Below, piece by piece: positions 1 through 8,982 of a stretch of DNA of 64,000 nt. Every line of letters begins with the position of its first letter. The first letter of the stretch is position 1. Location: NCBI GenBank assembly GCA_047627915.1, contig JBLHTZ010000005.1, positions 17,262 through 81,261 of the forward strand, written 5' to 3'. A program made the translations under genes and the position numbers. The notes below the pieces were generated by a model. That model made no database searches. It saw only the letters and a program-made list of their open reading frames with translations, and was not told the origin of the DNA. Source of the DNA: NORP294 sp047627915. GTDB lineage: Bacteria; Bacteroidota; Bacteroidia; Flavobacteriales_E; Vicingaceae.

Positions 1-305
1 CCACCATTGGTAGTTGGGTATTTTTTGATTCTTCTAAAATGATCAATGATTAGGTTGTGCGCAATACGATTCACCCAAGGTAAAAATTTACCTTCCTCAT
101 TGTAACCACCTTTCTTCAACGTTCGAATCGCCTTCATAAAAGTTTCTTGAAAAATATCGTTCGCCAAGGTTTCATCACGAAGCGTAAACATGATGTACGA
201 GAATACTCGACCCTTGTAGCGGTTTAGTAAGATTTCGAAGGCTGATTCCTTCCCATCAAGATATTGCCTGATCAACGCCTGATCACTTTGAAATTTAGTT
301 TCCAT
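1..305 (-). CDS. ECF-type RNA polymerase sigma factor (C-terminus beyond window)
   Basis: Reading leftwards from an ATG at 303-305, about 101 codons stay open to the window edge. The peptide begins METKFQSDQALIRQYL and continues with the sigma-70 region 2 pattern: a leading helix, then RDETLANDIFQETFMKA, and W and HNLIIDHFRR near the edge, the usual region 2.3/2.4 hallmark that melts and reads the -10 element. Region 4 is not in the window. ECF sigma factors redirect RNA polymerase to stress or envelope regulons; no anti-sigma factor is visible here, so its signal is unknown. It is divergent from uvrA, with about 210 bases between them. Family assignment is firm; subgroup and regulon are not. 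Confidence 0.85.
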   Translation of the reverse strand, partial: METKFQSDQALIRQYLDGKESAFEILLNRYKGRVFSYIMFTLRDETLANDIFQETFMKAIRTLKKGGYNEEGKFLPWVNRIAHNLIIDHFRRIKKYPTTNG

Positions 306-480
306 AAACACATACAGTTTTTGCTTTGTTTGTAATAAGTAAAGAAAGCGAGTTATAAAAAAGTATTGTTTTGAACTATAGGCGTTGTGTTTGTTTTATA
401 TAATACGAACCAAAACGTATTAAGGTTGGTATTATTGTGTAAATAAATAATATTTTCCAAAAATACTGAAACTTCCAACC

Positions 481-488
481 TAAATTTG
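481..488 (+). promoter_or_regulatory. Bacteroidota -7 element for uvrA
   Basis: TAAATTTG matches the Bacteroidota -7 consensus TAnnTTTG exactly and lies 31 bases before the uvrA start codon. No good TTG -33 element is seen at the expected distance, so strength is uncertain. Confidence 0.5.
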
Positions 489-518
489 TGTTCCGATTGT
501 TAAAAATCAGAAAAAATC

Positions 519-3320
519 ATGCCGATACCTGTTGAAGAGTTAGATCCAAAGAAACACATTATTATAAAAGGTGCTCGGGTTCATAATCTTAAGAACATTG
601 ACGTTGCTATTCCTCGGAATAAATTGGTGGTAATTACTGGTCTTTCCGGTTCCGGAAAATCTTCATTAGCTTTTAGTACACTATATGCCGAAGGTCAGCG
701 TAGATATGTCGAAAGTTTATCTTCCTATGCTCGGCAATTTCTCGGTAAAGTGGAGAAACCAGATGTCGATTACATTAAAGGAGTTGCACCTGCCATAGCC
801 ATTGAGCAAAAAGTGAATACAACCAATTCTAGGTCAACAGTAGGTACCACGACGGAGATTTATGACTATTTGAAATTGATGTATGCTAGAATTGGAAAAA
901 CTTTTTCTCCAACGACAGGAAAAGAAGTGAGCAGAGATCAGTTAGAGGATGTGGTAAACTTCATTTTGGGACTTCCACAAAAAGCTAGAGTCTATTTGAT
1001 TGCACCAATTAATCTGAAGGCAATTAAAAGTTCAGAGAATAAAATCCAACTATTATTGCAGCAAGGCTTTAGCAGAGCAATGGTAAGCGGAAAGGTGGAA
1101 ATGTTAGAAGATCTAGTGCCACAAGAAAAGGAGTTTGGCAGTTTGGATGTTATTGTTGATCGGTTTGTGATTAACGAAGAAATTGAAGATGATGAAAGTA
1201 GAATAGGAGACTCAGTTGAAACGACATTCTACGAAGGGAAAAGTAATTGCATTGTAGGTTATGAAGTAGAAGGGGAGTTGAAATTAAAAAAATTTAACAA
1301 CCTGTTCGAAGAAGATGGGAAGGAGTTTCTTGAGCCAAGTGTGCATCTTTTTAGTTTTAACAATCCTATTGGAGCTTGCCCTAAATGCGAAGGTTTTGGA
1401 AAGGTAATTGGTATTGATGAAGATGTCGTAATTCCGAACAAGGCACTTTCAGTATATCAAAATGCCATTGCTTGTTGGAAAGGCGAAAAAATGCAAACTT
1501 GGAAAGATGATTTAATTCGAAATGCTGAAAAATTCGACTTTCCAATTCATAAACCCATTTTTGAGTTAAGTGCAGCGCAATACGAGACCTTATGGAGTGG
1601 AAATAAATACTTTAAGGGCTTAGACGATTTTTTCGCTTATTTGAGTTCGAAAAGTTATAAGATTCATTTTCGAGTAATGCTGGCTCGTTACCGAGGAAGA
1701 ACGGTTTGCCCTGATTGCAAAGGAAATCGATTAAGAAAAGAAACTAACTTTGTAAAGGTAGGTGATAAGTCAATTAATGACTTAGTAAGTATTTCGATGT
1801 ATGAGTTGGGGGCTTATTTTGATGATTTAAAACTTGATCAGCACGACACTACAATTGCAAAAAGATTGTTGGTAGAGATAAAAAATAGAATTAAGTATTT
1901 AAAAGATGTGGGTGTTGGGTATTTGACATTGAACCGACCTGCAAATACGCTGTCTGGTGGAGAATCGCAACGAATTAACTTGGCAACTTCTTTAGGTAGT
2001 AGTTTAGTGGGTTCAATGTATATTTTAGATGAGCCGAGTATAGGACTTCACCCGAAGGATACAGAACGACTAATTGTGATATTAAAGTCTTTACGAGACC
2101 TAGGAAATACTGTAATCGTAGTGGAGCATGATGAAGAGATTATTCGGGCAGCCGATGAAATTATTGATTTAGGCCCTGAAGCGGGAAGTCATGGTGGACA
2201 TCTAGTTTTTCAAGGTGATGCTAAGGCACTAGCGAAAGCTAATACGTTAACTTCAGATTATTTGAATCATAAAAAGAGCGTTTCTGATAAAACAGAAATT
2301 AGGACTTCAAATAATTACATCGAGGTATTTGGTGCTAGAGAAAATAATCTAAAAGGAGTGGATTGTAAGTTTCCTCTGAACGCTATGACGGTAGTATCTG
2401 GAGTAAGTGGTTCCGGAAAATCATCGTTAATTAAGAAAATTGTCTATCCTTCGTTGATGAAGAAGTTGGGAGGTTATGGCGAAAAAACAGGAGTTTACAA
2501 AGAGATTACTGGAGCCATTGATTTATTGAAAGACGTTCAATTTATCGACCAAAATCCAATTGGAAAATCTTCAAGATCGAATCCTGTAACCTATATAAAA
2601 GCCTACGATGAAATTCGAGCGCTTTATTCATCATTGGGTTTGTCAAAATCGAGAGGATACAAACCTGCCCACTTTTCTTTTAATGTAGATGGAGGAAGAT
2701 GTGAAGTTTGTCAAGGAGAAGGAGAGATTACAGAAGAGATGCAATTTATGGCAGACATTCACTTGGTTTGTGAAGAGTGTGAAGGGAAACGATTTAAGGA
2801 CGAAATATTAGAAATCAAATTTAAGGGTAAAAATATTGCAGATGTTTTGGACATGACAGTTGAAGATGCTGTTGACTTTTTTAGAACATTTGAAGAAGAC
2901 CGAAGCTCCTTGAAAGTAGGAGATAAGTTGGCACCCTTATTAGAAGTTGGTTTGAGCTATGTAAAACTGGGGCAAGCTTCAGGAACCTTAAGTGGAGGAG
3001 AAGCACAACGGATTAAGTTGGCGAGTTATCTTGGAAAAGGTGGAACGAATAATCATACCCTTTTCATTTTTGATGAACCTACAACAGGATTGCACTTTCA
3101 TGACATTTCAAAGTTGTTGCACTCTTTCGATGCACTAATTGACAAGGGGCATTCTTTACTTGTTATCGAGCACAATCCCGAAGTTATTAAACATGCAGAT
3201 TGGGTAATTGATTTAGGACCAGAAGGTGGAGATCAGGGTGGAGAATTGGTTTTTCAGGGAACTGTTAAGGAAATGTATAAGAGCAAGAATTCTATTACAG
3301 CAAAATACCTAACGGCTTAA
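519..3320 (+). CDS. uvrA: UvrA, excinuclease ABC subunit A
   Basis: DNA-damage recognition ATPase of nucleotide excision repair; it forms a dimer that loads UvrB at lesions. The 933 residues hold two ABC modules. Walker A GLSGSGKSS is near residue 41 and GVSGSGKSS near 628; signature motifs LSGGESQR (about 477) and LSGGEAQR (about 823) precede Walker B stretches. Zinc-binding CPKC (about 287) with CPDC (about 396), and CEVC...CEEC (about 727-757), are intact. The N-terminal insertion that often carries another cysteine pair reads KTFSPTTGKEV, without cysteines, as is usual for Bacteroidota UvrA. Length is typical. The ATG follows a good -7 element and no gene is coupled downstream. UvrA paralogues are common in this phylum, so it may be one of two copies. 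Confidence 0.95.
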   Translation: MPIPVEELDPKKHIIIKGARVHNLKNIDVAIPRNKLVVITGLSGSGKSSLAFSTLYAEGQRRYVESLSSYARQFLGKVEKPDVDYIKGVAPAIAIEQKVNTTNSRSTVGTTTEIYDYLKLMYARIGKTFSPTTGKEVSRDQLEDVVNFILGLPQKARVYLIAPINLKAIKSSENKIQLLLQQGFSRAMVSGKVEMLEDLVPQEKEFGSLDVIVDRFVINEEIEDDESRIGDSVETTFYEGKSNCIVGYEVEGELKLKKFNNLFEEDGKEFLEPSVHLFSFNNPIGACPKCEGFGKVIGIDEDVVIPNKALSVYQNAIACWKGEKMQTWKDDLIRNAEKFDFPIHKPIFELSAAQYETLWSGNKYFKGLDDFFAYLSSKSYKIHFRVMLARYRGRTVCPDCKGNRLRKETNFVKVGDKSINDLVSISMYELGAYFDDLKLDQHDTTIAKRLLVEIKNRIKYLKDVGVGYLTLNRPANTLSGGESQRINLATSLGSSLVGSMYILDEPSIGLHPKDTERLIVILKSLRDLGNTVIVVEHDEEIIRAADEIIDLGPEAGSHGGHLVFQGDAKALAKANTLTSDYLNHKKSVSDKTEIRTSNNYIEVFGARENNLKGVDCKFPLNAMTVVSGVSGSGKSSLIKKIVYPSLMKKLGGYGEKTGVYKEITGAIDLLKDVQFIDQNPIGKSSRSNPVTYIKAYDEIRALYSSLGLSKSRGYKPAHFSFNVDGGRCEVCQGEGEITEEMQFMADIHLVCEECEGKRFKDEILEIKFKGKNIADVLDMTVEDAVDFFRTFEEDRSSLKVGDKLAPLLEVGLSYVKLGQASGTLSGGEAQRIKLASYLGKGGTNNHTLFIFDEPTTGLHFHDISKLLHSFDALIDKGHSLLVIEHNPEVIKHADWVIDLGPEGGDQGGELVFQGTVKEMYKSKNSITAKYLTA

Positions 3321-3370
3321 AAGTACATTTCCTTTAATGGTTTTTATACTTTCGTTTAGAACTTTATAGT

Positions 3371-3607
3371 TCAACCGTAATAGTAAACTCCATCGATTAA
3401 TTTTCTTCCATCTTTAGTCCCATCCCAACTCTGACTGGCTAGGTTACTTTGAAATACTTTTTCACTCCATCTGTTGAATATTTCTAAAGAGTAGGTTTCT
3501 AATTCACAGCTTATTCTTGATATGAACTGATCGTTGATGAAGTCGTTGTTGGGTGTTAAAGCAGTGGGAACGATTATTTCACATTTACTTTCTATCGCAA
3601 ACCAATT
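3371..3607 (-). pseudogene. T9SS type B sorting-domain (gliding-motility C-terminal) fragment
   Basis: The leftward frame encodes 78 residues and then stop TGA. It reads PTALTPNNDFINDQF, later LEIFNRWSEKVFQSN, then SWDGTKDGRKLIDGVYYYG. This is the characteristic CHU_C/type B C-terminal domain (PTAFTPNGDG.N..F; IFNRWGE.VF; WDG...G...P.GVYYY) that directs secreted adhesins through the type IX secretion system. A TAG codon at 3608-3610 closes the frame just upstream and there is no ATG, so only the terminal domain of a formerly long surface protein is left. The downstream Lys-rich or Y-rich end seen in intact copies is cut to YYYG. I read it as a deletion remnant; a frameshift or gene conversion leftover is also possible. 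Confidence 0.75.
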
Positions 3608-3650
3608 CTAAAAAAGAAGTAACAATCAAAATAAATAGAATCTAGCGTTT

Positions 3651-4907
3651 TCAACTCAATGCTTTTTTAAAATCAGCACCACTTGGGCTTTGGAACAACG
3701 ATAATTCAAATTGAGAAATAACTGCTAAAATATGGTCAAATATGTCGGATTGAATTCCTTCATAACTTACCCATTCGATGTCATTGCTAAATGCGTAAAT
3801 CTGCAAGGGAATACCATTTATTGTTGGGTCTAACTGACGAACTAAAATGGTTAGATCTTGATTTATTTTTGGATGTCTTTTTAAATAGTTTACAAGGTAA
3901 GCCCTAAATGTTCCAATGTTAGTAATTCGTCTTCCATTGGAAATCATGGAAGTATCGATATTATTCTCTTGATTGTATGCTAGTATATCGTTCTCCTTAT
4001 TCGTAATATAATCTTTTAGTAAATGTATTTTTTTAAAATGTTCAATCAATTCTTGGTCTGCAAACTTAATGGTGCTTTGATTGATGAAGATGGAACGAGC
4101 GATTCTTCTAGAACCTATTTCTTGCATGCCCCTCCAATTCTTAAATGAGTCAGAGATGAGAGAGTAAGTTGGTACAGTAGTTATCGTTTTGTCCCAATTT
4201 CTAACTTTTACTGTGGTAAGGTTAATTTCGATTACATCACCGTCTGCACCAAACTTTTCCATACTAATCCAATCCCCAACTCGAATCATGTCATTTGCCG
4301 AGAGCTGAATGCTACCAATAAAACCCAGCAGGGTATCTTTAAAAACTAAGATAACAACTGCTGTCATGGCGCCAAATGCCCCAAAGAAGTAGGTGATTGG
4401 CGTTTTGGCCAAGATGGAAAGAACAAGGAGGAATAATATGATAGAAATAATAATCTTTACTAATTGGAAATAGCTATCTAAAGGTTTGTCCTTAAATGTT
4501 TCTATTCTGCCAATAATCGTTTTTACAACATTTAAAATTCTAAAAAATAAGATGGCAAATACAAGTATAACGACTCCTTTGTTTAGCCTTTCAAGGTAAT
4601 CTACCCAGACCAAGTCTTGGTCTAAAATTTCAGGAATGATATAAAATATGAATAGTACTGGAACAAGGTGGGCAATTGCATAAAAAACCTTGTGTTCTAC
4701 TAAAAGATCATCCCAATCAGTTTTACTTTTTTTAACGAGTCTAACAAAGATGCTAAATAGAACATAACGTACGACACGATCTATGAGATAAGCAAGAAAA
4801 AGAGCAGTAATTACAAGGCTTATTTTCGCAATAAAATGTGACCAATACTCCGTTAAACCGAGGAGTGTTAATTTTTCAATTATTTGACTTTTAATAAAAT
4901 ATATCAT
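3651..4907 (-). CDS. ybdG: YbdG-type mechanosensitive ion channel (MscS family)
   Basis: 418-residue inner-membrane channel that opens on membrane tension to release solutes during osmotic downshock. Roughly five hydrophobic helices occupy the first 200 residues, ending in the pore-lining stretch with FGAFGAMTAVVILVFKDTLL. It is followed by the MscS beta domain SANDMIRVGDWI, then FGADGDVIEINLTTVKVRNWD and TTVPTYSLISDSFKNW. The DWI...GDV.EI pattern and the YSLISDSFKNWRGM block resemble E. coli YbdG (miniconductance, MscM-like) more than MscS. The start ATG overlaps the TGA of the beta-barrel gene upstream (ATGA, 4904-4907), which implies translational coupling. Last gene of the leftward run. 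Confidence 0.88.
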   Translation of the reverse strand: MIYFIKSQIIEKLTLLGLTEYWSHFIAKISLVITALFLAYLIDRVVRYVLFSIFVRLVKKSKTDWDDLLVEHKVFYAIAHLVPVLFIFYIIPEILDQDLVWVDYLERLNKGVVILVFAILFFRILNVVKTIIGRIETFKDKPLDSYFQLVKIIISIILFLLVLSILAKTPITYFFGAFGAMTAVVILVFKDTLLGFIGSIQLSANDMIRVGDWISMEKFGADGDVIEINLTTVKVRNWDKTITTVPTYSLISDSFKNWRGMQEIGSRRIARSIFINQSTIKFADQELIEHFKKIHLLKDYITNKENDILAYNQENNIDTSMISNGRRITNIGTFRAYLVNYLKRHPKINQDLTILVRQLDPTINGIPLQIYAFSNDIEWVSYEGIQSDIFDHILAVISQFELSLFQSPSGADFKKALS

Positions 4908-5632
4908 TTTTTTCTACGTGATTTTCGCTCTGGGCTCTCATGAAAGAAATACCTCAAATCAACTGTTAAATAGTTGCCGAGAATATCAAAAGATGATTGT
5001 TTGATAATTTGCTGGTTTGCATCTACAATACCAATTTTCGCAGTTGTTATGTTGGTGAATGGCCTTTTATAAGAAAATCCTAAATAGAAATATCCATCTT
5101 TTTCAGTTCTGTATTCAAATCCAACGTTGGCTAGAAGTGATGGCAATACCCAGTAGGTTCGAAATGAACGATGGTAGTATTGCGAATTGCCCGAATCCCA
5201 ATCAGAAGGAAGAAAGTCTGCTGCTACACCAAAAGAAGTGTTTAAGAAAAGTTGTCTTCCGAGTTGAACGTAAATTAATCCCGTAATAGGTATTTCGTAC
5301 ATAACATAACTAAACTGGTCATCAATTTCTAAGCTTGAAAGATCATCCGTTATTCTTAAATCGAAACTTTTCCTAGTATAATTGATTCCTGTTTCTAGAG
5401 AAATTTGTTTTGTGAAACCTTTCCTAATGACCATTCCAAAAGCATAACCACTTCTTGGCGTGATGGTGTAGTTGATGTTTTCAACCTCTTGGCTCTGCGG
5501 TCCTGTATTTATTATTGCAGAACTCAAGATAGGTTTGAGTTGAATTCCAACTGTGGTAACCCTTTCTTGTGCAACAGATAAAGCAGATAGGAATAACAAA
5601 AAGGCGTAGGTTAGTACACAATGTAATCTCAT
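4904..5632 (-). CDS. Outer-membrane beta-barrel protein (PorT/OmpA-barrel-like)
   Basis: 242 residues with a signal peptide (MRLHCVLTYAFLLFLSALSVAQ, cleavage after AQ) followed by alternating hydrophobic strands such as SGYAFGMVIRKGF, QISLETGINYTRKSF and GFEYRTEKDGYFYLGFSYKRPF. This layout is typical of the small outer-membrane barrel proteins abundant in Bacteroidota. The protein ends in a basic ERKSRRKK tail, which is unusual for a barrel and might lie in the periplasm or derive from the overlap with the next gene. It sits between a small membrane protein gene and the mechanosensitive channel, with a 4-base overlap to the latter. Specific function unknown. Confidence 0.72.
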   Translation of the reverse strand: MRLHCVLTYAFLLFLSALSVAQERVTTVGIQLKPILSSAIINTGPQSQEVENINYTITPRSGYAFGMVIRKGFTKQISLETGINYTRKSFDLRITDDLSSLEIDDQFSYVMYEIPITGLIYVQLGRQLFLNTSFGVAADFLPSDWDSGNSQYYHRSFRTYWVLPSLLANVGFEYRTEKDGYFYLGFSYKRPFTNITTAKIGIVDANQQIIKQSSFDILGNYLTVDLRYFFHESPERKSRRKK

Positions 5633-5660
5633 GTTACGAAGTTAGTGTTAAATCATTAAA

Positions 5661-5990
5661 CTAATCGGAAAGAAGAGCTCCGGCAATAGCTAAGCCAACG
5701 ACTAATATGGAAACGGTTATTAAGAGTAAACGAAAAAATAAATCTGGAATAAATTTCTTTCGAAATTTGCCTATAGTTAAATAATTGAGTCGTTTTGCTT
5801 CGTTAAAATGAGCAATGTGAATGCCGTAATAGATTCGTTGGTCACCTTCAATATCTATTTGCTTCTCAAATTTAATTGACTGCTCTAGTAACAATGATTC
5901 AAAATGATATGCATGTTCAGTGTTGCTATAAAAGAAAACTTTTAAATTTCTGTTTGTCGGGTGCTCTTGAAAATTGATTGTTGAAATCAT
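5661..5990 (-). CDS. Small conserved protein with C-terminal membrane anchor
   Basis: 109 residues. The N-terminal 85 residues are soluble and polar, containing VFFYSNTEHAYHFESLLLEQ and then QRIYYGIHIAHFNEAKRLNY, an alpha/beta arrangement reminiscent of the DUF2007-type signal-transducing domain. One hydrophobic helix (LLLITVSILVVGLAIAGALL) ends the protein, so the bulk is probably cytoplasmic and tail-anchored. Its ATG overlaps the TGA of the M23 peptidase gene by four bases, so the two are co-translated. I do not recognise a function; position suggests an envelope role. Confidence 0.6.
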   Translation of the reverse strand: MISTINFQEHPTNRNLKVFFYSNTEHAYHFESLLLEQSIKFEKQIDIEGDQRIYYGIHIAHFNEAKRLNYLTIGKFRKKFIPDLFFRLLLITVSILVVGLAIAGALLSD

Positions 5991-7012
5991 TGTTTTGAAA
6001 CCATTAATTTTTGGCCAATTTGTAGAGGTCTGTTTCTTTTAATGCCATTTATGGTGCATAACTTTTCGATACTAGTTCCATATACATTGGCAATTTTATA
6101 CAAACTCTCTCCTTTTTTTACGGTATGAAAATTAAGCCCATCTGGCATGGCGGCATAACTATATTTAGTTTTTATTAGCTTAATGTTGCTTGATTTTAAA
6201 TTGTTATTGTTGAAATCAATAATACTTCTGGGGTTTAATGGTCTTCCTTTGAACCTTACTTCGAAATGAAGGTGACTTCCTGTTGAACGTCCCGAACTGC
6301 CACCCAAACCAATTACTTGCCCTGCTTCTACAATATCGCCGGGTTTAACTTTTAAACGATGCATATGGGCGTACAATGTTTCAAGGCCATTGTAATGCCT
6401 GATGATTACCACACGACCATATCCATTATGACTTCTAGAAATTCGCACCATTCCATCGAATGCTGCAATGACGGGATCCCAGACTTGTAAATCTATGTCA
6501 ATTCCGTTGTGTGAGCGTCCGTCTCTCCAACCAAAATTCGATGTTATTAAGCCTCTAAAAGGGTTGTGAAATCTGCATTCATTTATAGTATCTTCTAACA
6601 CTAACTTTCTACTTTCACCGGGTTTTAAATCACTACTTTCTTGATTGAATAGTTGGTACGTATCCCACTTATTGTACATCGAGTTGGAAGGGTAAATACT
6701 GGAGTCGTAAAATCCTGTTAGTGAAACATAAATATCTTCTTGCAATCGCTTATTTTCTGCGTAATCATTCAGGCCTTGAATAATAGCGTCTGATACAGTG
6801 TTTAATTGCAATAGAGAGTCGATAAGTTCGATAATTTGTTCACCATTTAAGTCGTTGAAATTTTGTTGGGTAGAACCTGATTCTGTTGTGACAACAATAG
6901 CAGGAATCATCCTTTTATTAGGACTATAATCCTGAGCGAACAAGAGGTTTATGCTCAGCAATAAGAAGGTGAAATAAAAGTATCTCAACGATAAAAAGTT
7001 AGTTATCTCCAT
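5987..7012 (-). CDS. Secreted M23 peptidase with C-terminal LysM domain
   Basis: Peptidoglycan endopeptidase of the LytM/M23 family. The 341 residues start with a signal peptide (FTFLLLSINLLFAQ), then a linker, then an M23 domain with SHNGIDIDL (zinc ligands His168, Asp172) and SHLHFEVR (His247, His249), so the metal site looks complete. Residues about 295-341 form a LysM repeat (FHTVKKGESLYKIANVYG) that binds glycan. I chose ATG at 7010-7012; the codon before it is TTG. It overlaps the AIM24-like gene upstream by 14 bases and the small membrane protein downstream by four. It likely trims crosslinks during growth or division. Confidence 0.88.
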   Translation of the reverse strand: MEITNFLSLRYFYFTFLLLSINLLFAQDYSPNKRMIPAIVVTTESGSTQQNFNDLNGEQIIELIDSLLQLNTVSDAIIQGLNDYAENKRLQEDIYVSLTGFYDSSIYPSNSMYNKWDTYQLFNQESSDLKPGESRKLVLEDTINECRFHNPFRGLITSNFGWRDGRSHNGIDIDLQVWDPVIAAFDGMVRISRSHNGYGRVVIIRHYNGLETLYAHMHRLKVKPGDIVEAGQVIGLGGSSGRSTGSHLHFEVRFKGRPLNPRSIIDFNNNNLKSSNIKLIKTKYSYAAMPDGLNFHTVKKGESLYKIANVYGTSIEKLCTINGIKRNRPLQIGQKLMVSKQ

Positions 7013-7793
7013 CAATTAAATCTCCTAAGCCGCCTAAAATGCTGCCTTCCCCGGTTCTTTTTCCACCCATTTTAGGCATGTTCGCATAAATACGATCTGC
7101 TAGTCTGCTAAATGGCATAGACTGTATCCAAACTTCACCCGGACCTTGAAGGGTTGCAATAAAGAGCCCCTCACCACCAAATAATGAATTTTTAATTCCT
7201 TTCTGAAGTCGTATATCATAGTTCACTCCGGTGCTTAAAGCTACTAAACACCCCGTATCTACATTTAAGGTGTCACCGTGCGCTAGGGTTTTTTTAACTA
7301 CCGTTCCTCCAGCATGAAGAAATGCCAATCCATCGCCTTCTAGTTTTTGCATGATAAAACCCTCACCACCAAAAAACCCAACTCCTAATTTTCTTTGAAA
7401 TTCTATTCCTACAGAGACTCCTTTTGCGGCGCAAAGAAATGCTTCTTTTTGACAGATTACTTTACCTCCAAATTGCGTCAAATCCATTGGAATTATTTTT
7501 CCAGGGTAAGGAGCTGCGAAAGTTACCTTGGCTTTGAAAGGTCCTCGTTGGGTGTATGTTGTCATAAACAAGCTTTCACCCGTAAGGACCCGCTTGCCGG
7601 CTGCAAAAATTTTTCCAAAAATGCTTTCATTCTGCTTGGATCCGTCGCCTAAAATAGTATTCATTTCGATGGTATGATCCATCATCATCATACTACCTGC
7701 TTCTGCAATTACGGTTTCATTGGGGTCTAGTTCTACTTCAACACATTGGAGGTCATCTCCAAAAATTGTGTAGTCAATTTCATGTGAGTTCAT
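6999..7793 (-). CDS. AIM24/TIGR00266 family protein
   Basis: 264 residues of the TIGR00266 (AIM24, tryptophan-RNA-binding-attenuator-like) family. The features visible are EAGSMMMMDHTIEMNT near the N-terminus, repeated glycine-rich beta strands (GVGFFGGEGFIMQKLEGDG and NSLFGGEGLFIATLQGPG), and the final SMPFSRLADRIYANMP. These proteins fold as stacked beta-rolls; the bacterial members have no established biochemical role. ATG at 7791-7793 is preferred over a TTG six bases upstream. It leads the leftward envelope run and overlaps the M23 gene. Confidence 0.85.
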   Translation of the reverse strand: MNSHEIDYTIFGDDLQCVEVELDPNETVIAEAGSMMMMDHTIEMNTILGDGSKQNESIFGKIFAAGKRVLTGESLFMTTYTQRGPFKAKVTFAAPYPGKIIPMDLTQFGGKVICQKEAFLCAAKGVSVGIEFQRKLGVGFFGGEGFIMQKLEGDGLAFLHAGGTVVKKTLAHGDTLNVDTGCLVALSTGVNYDIRLQKGIKNSLFGGEGLFIATLQGPGEVWIQSMPFSRLADRIYANMPKMGGKRTGEGSILGGLGDLIDGDN

Positions 7794-7876
7794 GCTCAAA
7801 AGATTAGTGCATTGTAAAAAAACGAAAAATTGTTATACCTTGGCTTTAAAATATATAAACAACTAAACTCAAAACT

Positions 7877-8869
7877 ATGAAATTTTTAAAATGGCTACTG
7901 ATAATACTTGCAGCAATTATTGCAATAGTAATGATTTATGGAGCAACTCAACCTTCGCAAATGACGATAGAAGAGTCAATAGATATTAACGCAGCTGCAA
8001 GTGTTGTGTTTGAAGAAATCAAAGATTTCGAATCGTGGGACAAATGGTCAGCTTGGAGTAAAATGGATACTAACATGGAACAGTCTTACGAAGGTAAAAT
8101 TGGAGAGTTGGGGTATAAAAATACTTGGAATAGCGAAAACTGGAATGTGGGAATTGGCAGTCAAGAAGTAGTTGAAATCCGAGACGATGAATACATGAAG
8201 ACAAAAATGTTTTTTAACGGCAGCGCTGAAGCAAATTATGCATCTTTCACGTTGACAGAGAACGAGGGTAAAACCATTGTTGTTTGGGATATGGTTGGAG
8301 CAGTAACTCCGTTTTATGCTCGAATTATGAATACCCTATTTAAACCAATGATTGTTGAAAGCTATCAAACGAGCTTAAAAGAATTAAAATCAATTGTTGA
8401 GAATAAATCGATAGTAATACCCAACCCTTTAAATATAGAAGTAGTTGAGGTGGAGTCTATTTCTATAATTTCTATAAAAGACTCTTGCTCTGTTGAAGAA
8501 GTGTCGCGTAGAATGACTGAAATATATACAGAACTTGGAATCTTTATGGGTATGAAAGGTATTGAGGCAAGTGGTAATTCTCTTTCATTGTACTATAAGT
8601 ACACGCCCGAAAAAGTCATTTTTGAACTTGCATTTCCTGTTAGTGGTGAGGTGATTGGAGAGGCTAGAGTTCACGTAAGTGAAATAGCCGAAGGAAAAGC
8701 GATTAAAGCAATACATATTGGAGATTATGAAGGATTAGAAAGGGTGCATGTTGGAATGGAAGAGTATTCTAAGTTGTCAAATATTGAATTAGCTGATTAT
8801 TTTTGGGAGGTTTATTTGAATCAAGGGAATGGTGAACTTGAAACACATGTGTATTATCGCATAAAGTGA
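7877..8869 (+). CDS. SRPBCC domain plus GyrI-like effector-binding domain, membrane-anchored
   Basis: 330 residues: one N-terminal transmembrane helix (WLLIILAAIIAIVMIYG), an SRPBCC/polyketide-cyclase-like domain (about 30-170; ESIDINAAASVVFEEIKDFESWDKWSAW), and a GyrI/AraC effector-binding-like domain (about 175-330; ending KAIHIGDYEGLERVHVGMEEY and ETHVYYRIK). Both halves are small-ligand pockets, and the same fusion recurs in Bacteroidota, where it is annotated only as SRPBCC/GyrI-like. The ligand is unknown. It is divergent from the AIM24 gene with 83 bases between them. Confidence 0.78.
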   Translation: MKFLKWLLIILAAIIAIVMIYGATQPSQMTIEESIDINAAASVVFEEIKDFESWDKWSAWSKMDTNMEQSYEGKIGELGYKNTWNSENWNVGIGSQEVVEIRDDEYMKTKMFFNGSAEANYASFTLTENEGKTIVVWDMVGAVTPFYARIMNTLFKPMIVESYQTSLKELKSIVENKSIVIPNPLNIEVVEVESISIISIKDSCSVEEVSRRMTEIYTELGIFMGMKGIEASGNSLSLYYKYTPEKVIFELAFPVSGEVIGEARVHVSEIAEGKAIKAIHIGDYEGLERVHVGMEEYSKLSNIELADYFWEVYLNQGNGELETHVYYRIK

Positions 8870-8982
8870 GACTGAAAGATGGAAAGGAGCGTTATGAACT
8901 CTACTTTATCAAGATACTTGCGTAACTTGGATGAAACAATTATTGGTAAATTTTGCCCATTCGCTCTAATAAAACATCAACA

